Assembly: GCA_030673205.1 (NCBI GenBank)
Contig: DAOVJP010000101.1
Span: 1 to 5,704, forward strand
Length of the DNA: 5,704 nt
Reading direction: 5' to 3'
Origin: Thermoplasmata archaeon
GTDB taxonomy: Archaea > Thermoplasmatota > Thermoplasmata > JAGHBH01
Numbering within the stretch: the stretch's first letter is position 1; the number at the start of each line of letters is the position of its first letter. The position numbers and the translations under genes were made by a program. Shown piece by piece: positions 4,483 through 5,704 of the stretch. The notes beneath the pieces were generated by a model. It ran no database searches, was not told where the DNA came from, and saw only the letters and a program-made list of their open reading frames with translations.

Positions 4483-5704
4483 GTGAGAACCCTTGATAAT
4501 AGAGGCAACGTTTCGTTTGCAGCCATAGCCGTGCTTATCTTCCTGGGGGCTGCATTCGCCCATGCGCACATGGCCAGTTTACAAATGGAAGAGGCAGAGA
4601 GGAGAGAGGAGGCGAAGGATTTCGAACGTCTGCGTGAGTTCGCATCCCGTTGTTTTCTAGACATCGAATCCCATGCGGGTTTCGCCTCCGTTTCGGCACT
4701 GGTGCTGAGCCGACAGACCGGCGCCGATCCGGGGCTGCTGTTCAGAAGCGAGATGGAGAGATATGTGAACGACACATTCCCTAGGGCAGAAGGAGAGAGG
4801 ATGGTGGAGGCCAGGAACGCCTCGTGGATGTTGGGAGGAGAGGGGGCGTGGTTGAGGGACCTGGTCCCGGTGGTGGATAGCGAGAGGATGTACGTCAGGT
4901 CCAAGGGCTCGGCGCCCTCCTTCGGGGCGGAGAGGAACTCGGAGATAGGGCTCACTGCGGTGCCCTTGTACTCCTGTGCCCGGGGAGAGATGGAGATGTT
5001 CGCATCCTGCGAAGGCATGGAGATGATGCTGAAAAGGAGCCTGGACATCCCGGTGGAGGAGACCTTCCCTTTCCTATTGGACAGGATGAATATTCTCCAG
5101 GCGAACACCGCGGGGGAGATGACGGGTACGGCCCGCATGGTCCAGTACATGCTGACCACCCTCGTCCAGTACAAGGTCTTACAGGGTCAAGCCAGCCCAA
5201 CACACGATATGAGTGCCATGGACCTTCTCTCCACGTGGGAGTTGGAGCTGGCCGTCAATATCGCCGTATATATGGAGGAGATGAGGGCCTTCAGAGCCAT
5301 CGATCCTTCGTCCCTTCGTGAGTTCGATGAGAGGAACCTGCCTCTTGTGGAAGCGAATGCCACATCGCTACTGGAGAGAAGTGTCATAGCGTCTGTGCGG
5401 GAGAGGAGTTTGAACAGCCTGCTTCAGAGGTACCTTCGAGACGGCACCCTGGATGCCGCGGACATCTTGGCGCTCTTTCTCTGTGTGGACCGGGAGCCCA
5501 TAGCCATAGACGAGGTGATCGCCCAATCATTGTACACTGTGCTGGATCAGTTCGTTCTCAAGTTCCTTGATTATTTTTCCATGCCTGGAGGAGGTTTGGA
5601 GGGTTCTTCCACCTCGACGATATACCGATTCTCCAGGAAGTTCATGGGCTATATGGGTGTGGACCCATCGATACGTGTCCAGTCAGAGGAGTTCGACACC
5701 GGAG
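4483..5704 (+). CDS. Large pilin-like or membrane-anchored surface protein of unknown function, 3' end beyond window
   Basis: The frame is open for 407 residues from GTG 4483 to the edge. I chose this start because GGGTG lies 7 bases upstream, the TATA box spacing fits, and it retains the N-terminal hydrophobic helix. Residues 1-8 (MRTLDNRG) are a short basic leader. Residues 10-28 are hydrophobic (VSFAAIAVLIFLGAAFAHA) and run into a charged helix rich in Glu and Arg (35-52). This arrangement resembles archaeal type IV pilin-like and TadE-like proteins. A prepilin-peptidase cut after Arg7-Gly8 is conceivable, though Asn at +1 is off-consensus; AFA/AHA could also be cut by signal peptidase I. 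The rest is predicted extracytoplasmic, helix-rich and Met-rich (GEMEMFASCEGMEMM, 168-182), with Cys at 57, 165, 176 and 334 and several N-x-S/T sites such as NDT, NAS and NAT. I do not recognise the family. Its own promoter separates it from nrdD. Confidence 0.75.
   Translation, partial: MRTLDNRGNVSFAAIAVLIFLGAAFAHAHMASLQMEEAERREEAKDFERLREFASRCFLDIESHAGFASVSALVLSRQTGADPGLLFRSEMERYVNDTFPRAEGERMVEARNASWMLGGEGAWLRDLVPVVDSERMYVRSKGSAPSFGAERNSEIGLTAVPLYSCARGEMEMFASCEGMEMMLKRSLDIPVEETFPFLLDRMNILQANTAGEMTGTARMVQYMLTTLVQYKVLQGQASPTHDMSAMDLLSTWELELAVNIAVYMEEMRAFRAIDPSSLREFDERNLPLVEANATSLLERSVIASVRERSLNSLLQRYLRDGTLDAADILALFLCVDREPIAIDEVIAQSLYTVLDQFVLKFLDYFSMPGGGLEGSSTSTIYRFSRKFMGYMGVDPSIRVQSEEFDTG

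Noticed and set aside
4410..5174. A 254-codon open frame on the minus strand.
   Set aside because: It lies antisense to the right-hand protein, covers the TATA box and start region of that gene, has Ser-rich low-complexity composition and no plausible ribosome binding site or motif. The plus-strand frame has a coherent signal-anchor, start and promoter.
1..5704. CRISPR arrays, insertion sequences, tRNA or rRNA genes.
   Set aside because: I saw no regularly spaced repeats, transposase motifs, terminal inverted repeats, tRNA cloverleaf or rRNA sequence. The nrdD leader is too short and lacks the T-loop motif for a tRNA.

Overview
The window looks like part of an archaeal chromosome of about 50-55% GC. 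The evidence is archaeal-type TATA boxes about 25 bases before the inferred transcript starts, short or absent leaders, GGTG/GGAGG-type ribosome binding sites, GTG and TTG starts, frequent ATA and AGG codons, and a monocistronic anaerobic ribonucleotide reductase. A strict anaerobe is implied. A Thermoplasmatota (Methanomassiliicoccales-like) or other euryarchaeal host is my guess from overall protein character; nothing in the window proves it.

Layout. The left third is on the minus strand. A winged-helix DNA-binding protein (1422-2015) is followed, after an 86-87 base gap with its own weak promoter, by a TPR-repeat protein (600-1319). That gene overlaps the start of a ThiD-type hydroxymethylpyrimidine (phosphate) kinase, which runs off the left edge. 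The TPR and thiD genes are translationally coupled: they overlap by 8 bases, and the thiD ribosome binding site lies inside the TPR gene. The centre is a complete plus-strand anaerobic (class III) ribonucleoside-triphosphate reductase gene, nrdD (2197-4314), divergent from the winged-helix gene. It ends in a strong hairpin plus T-tract terminator. The right quarter (4483 to the edge) is a plus-strand gene, cut by the window, for a protein of at least 407 residues. It has an N-terminal hydrophobic helix behind a short basic leader, resembling a pilin-like or membrane-anchored surface protein.

How the parts relate. NrdD reduces ribonucleotides for DNA synthesis without oxygen, but its activase NrdG is not in the window. 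The divergent winged-helix gene and nrdD share a 181-base control region with two back-to-back TATA boxes and a degenerate 14-base direct repeat. The nrdD leader can fold, starting at about the predicted transcript start, into a compact three-helix structure ending just before the ribosome binding site. A second copy of one helix strand overlaps that ribosome binding site, so an alternative pairing is possible. This candidate regulatory leader is the most interesting object here. ThiD belongs to thiamine pyrophosphate synthesis and has no visible link to nrdD.
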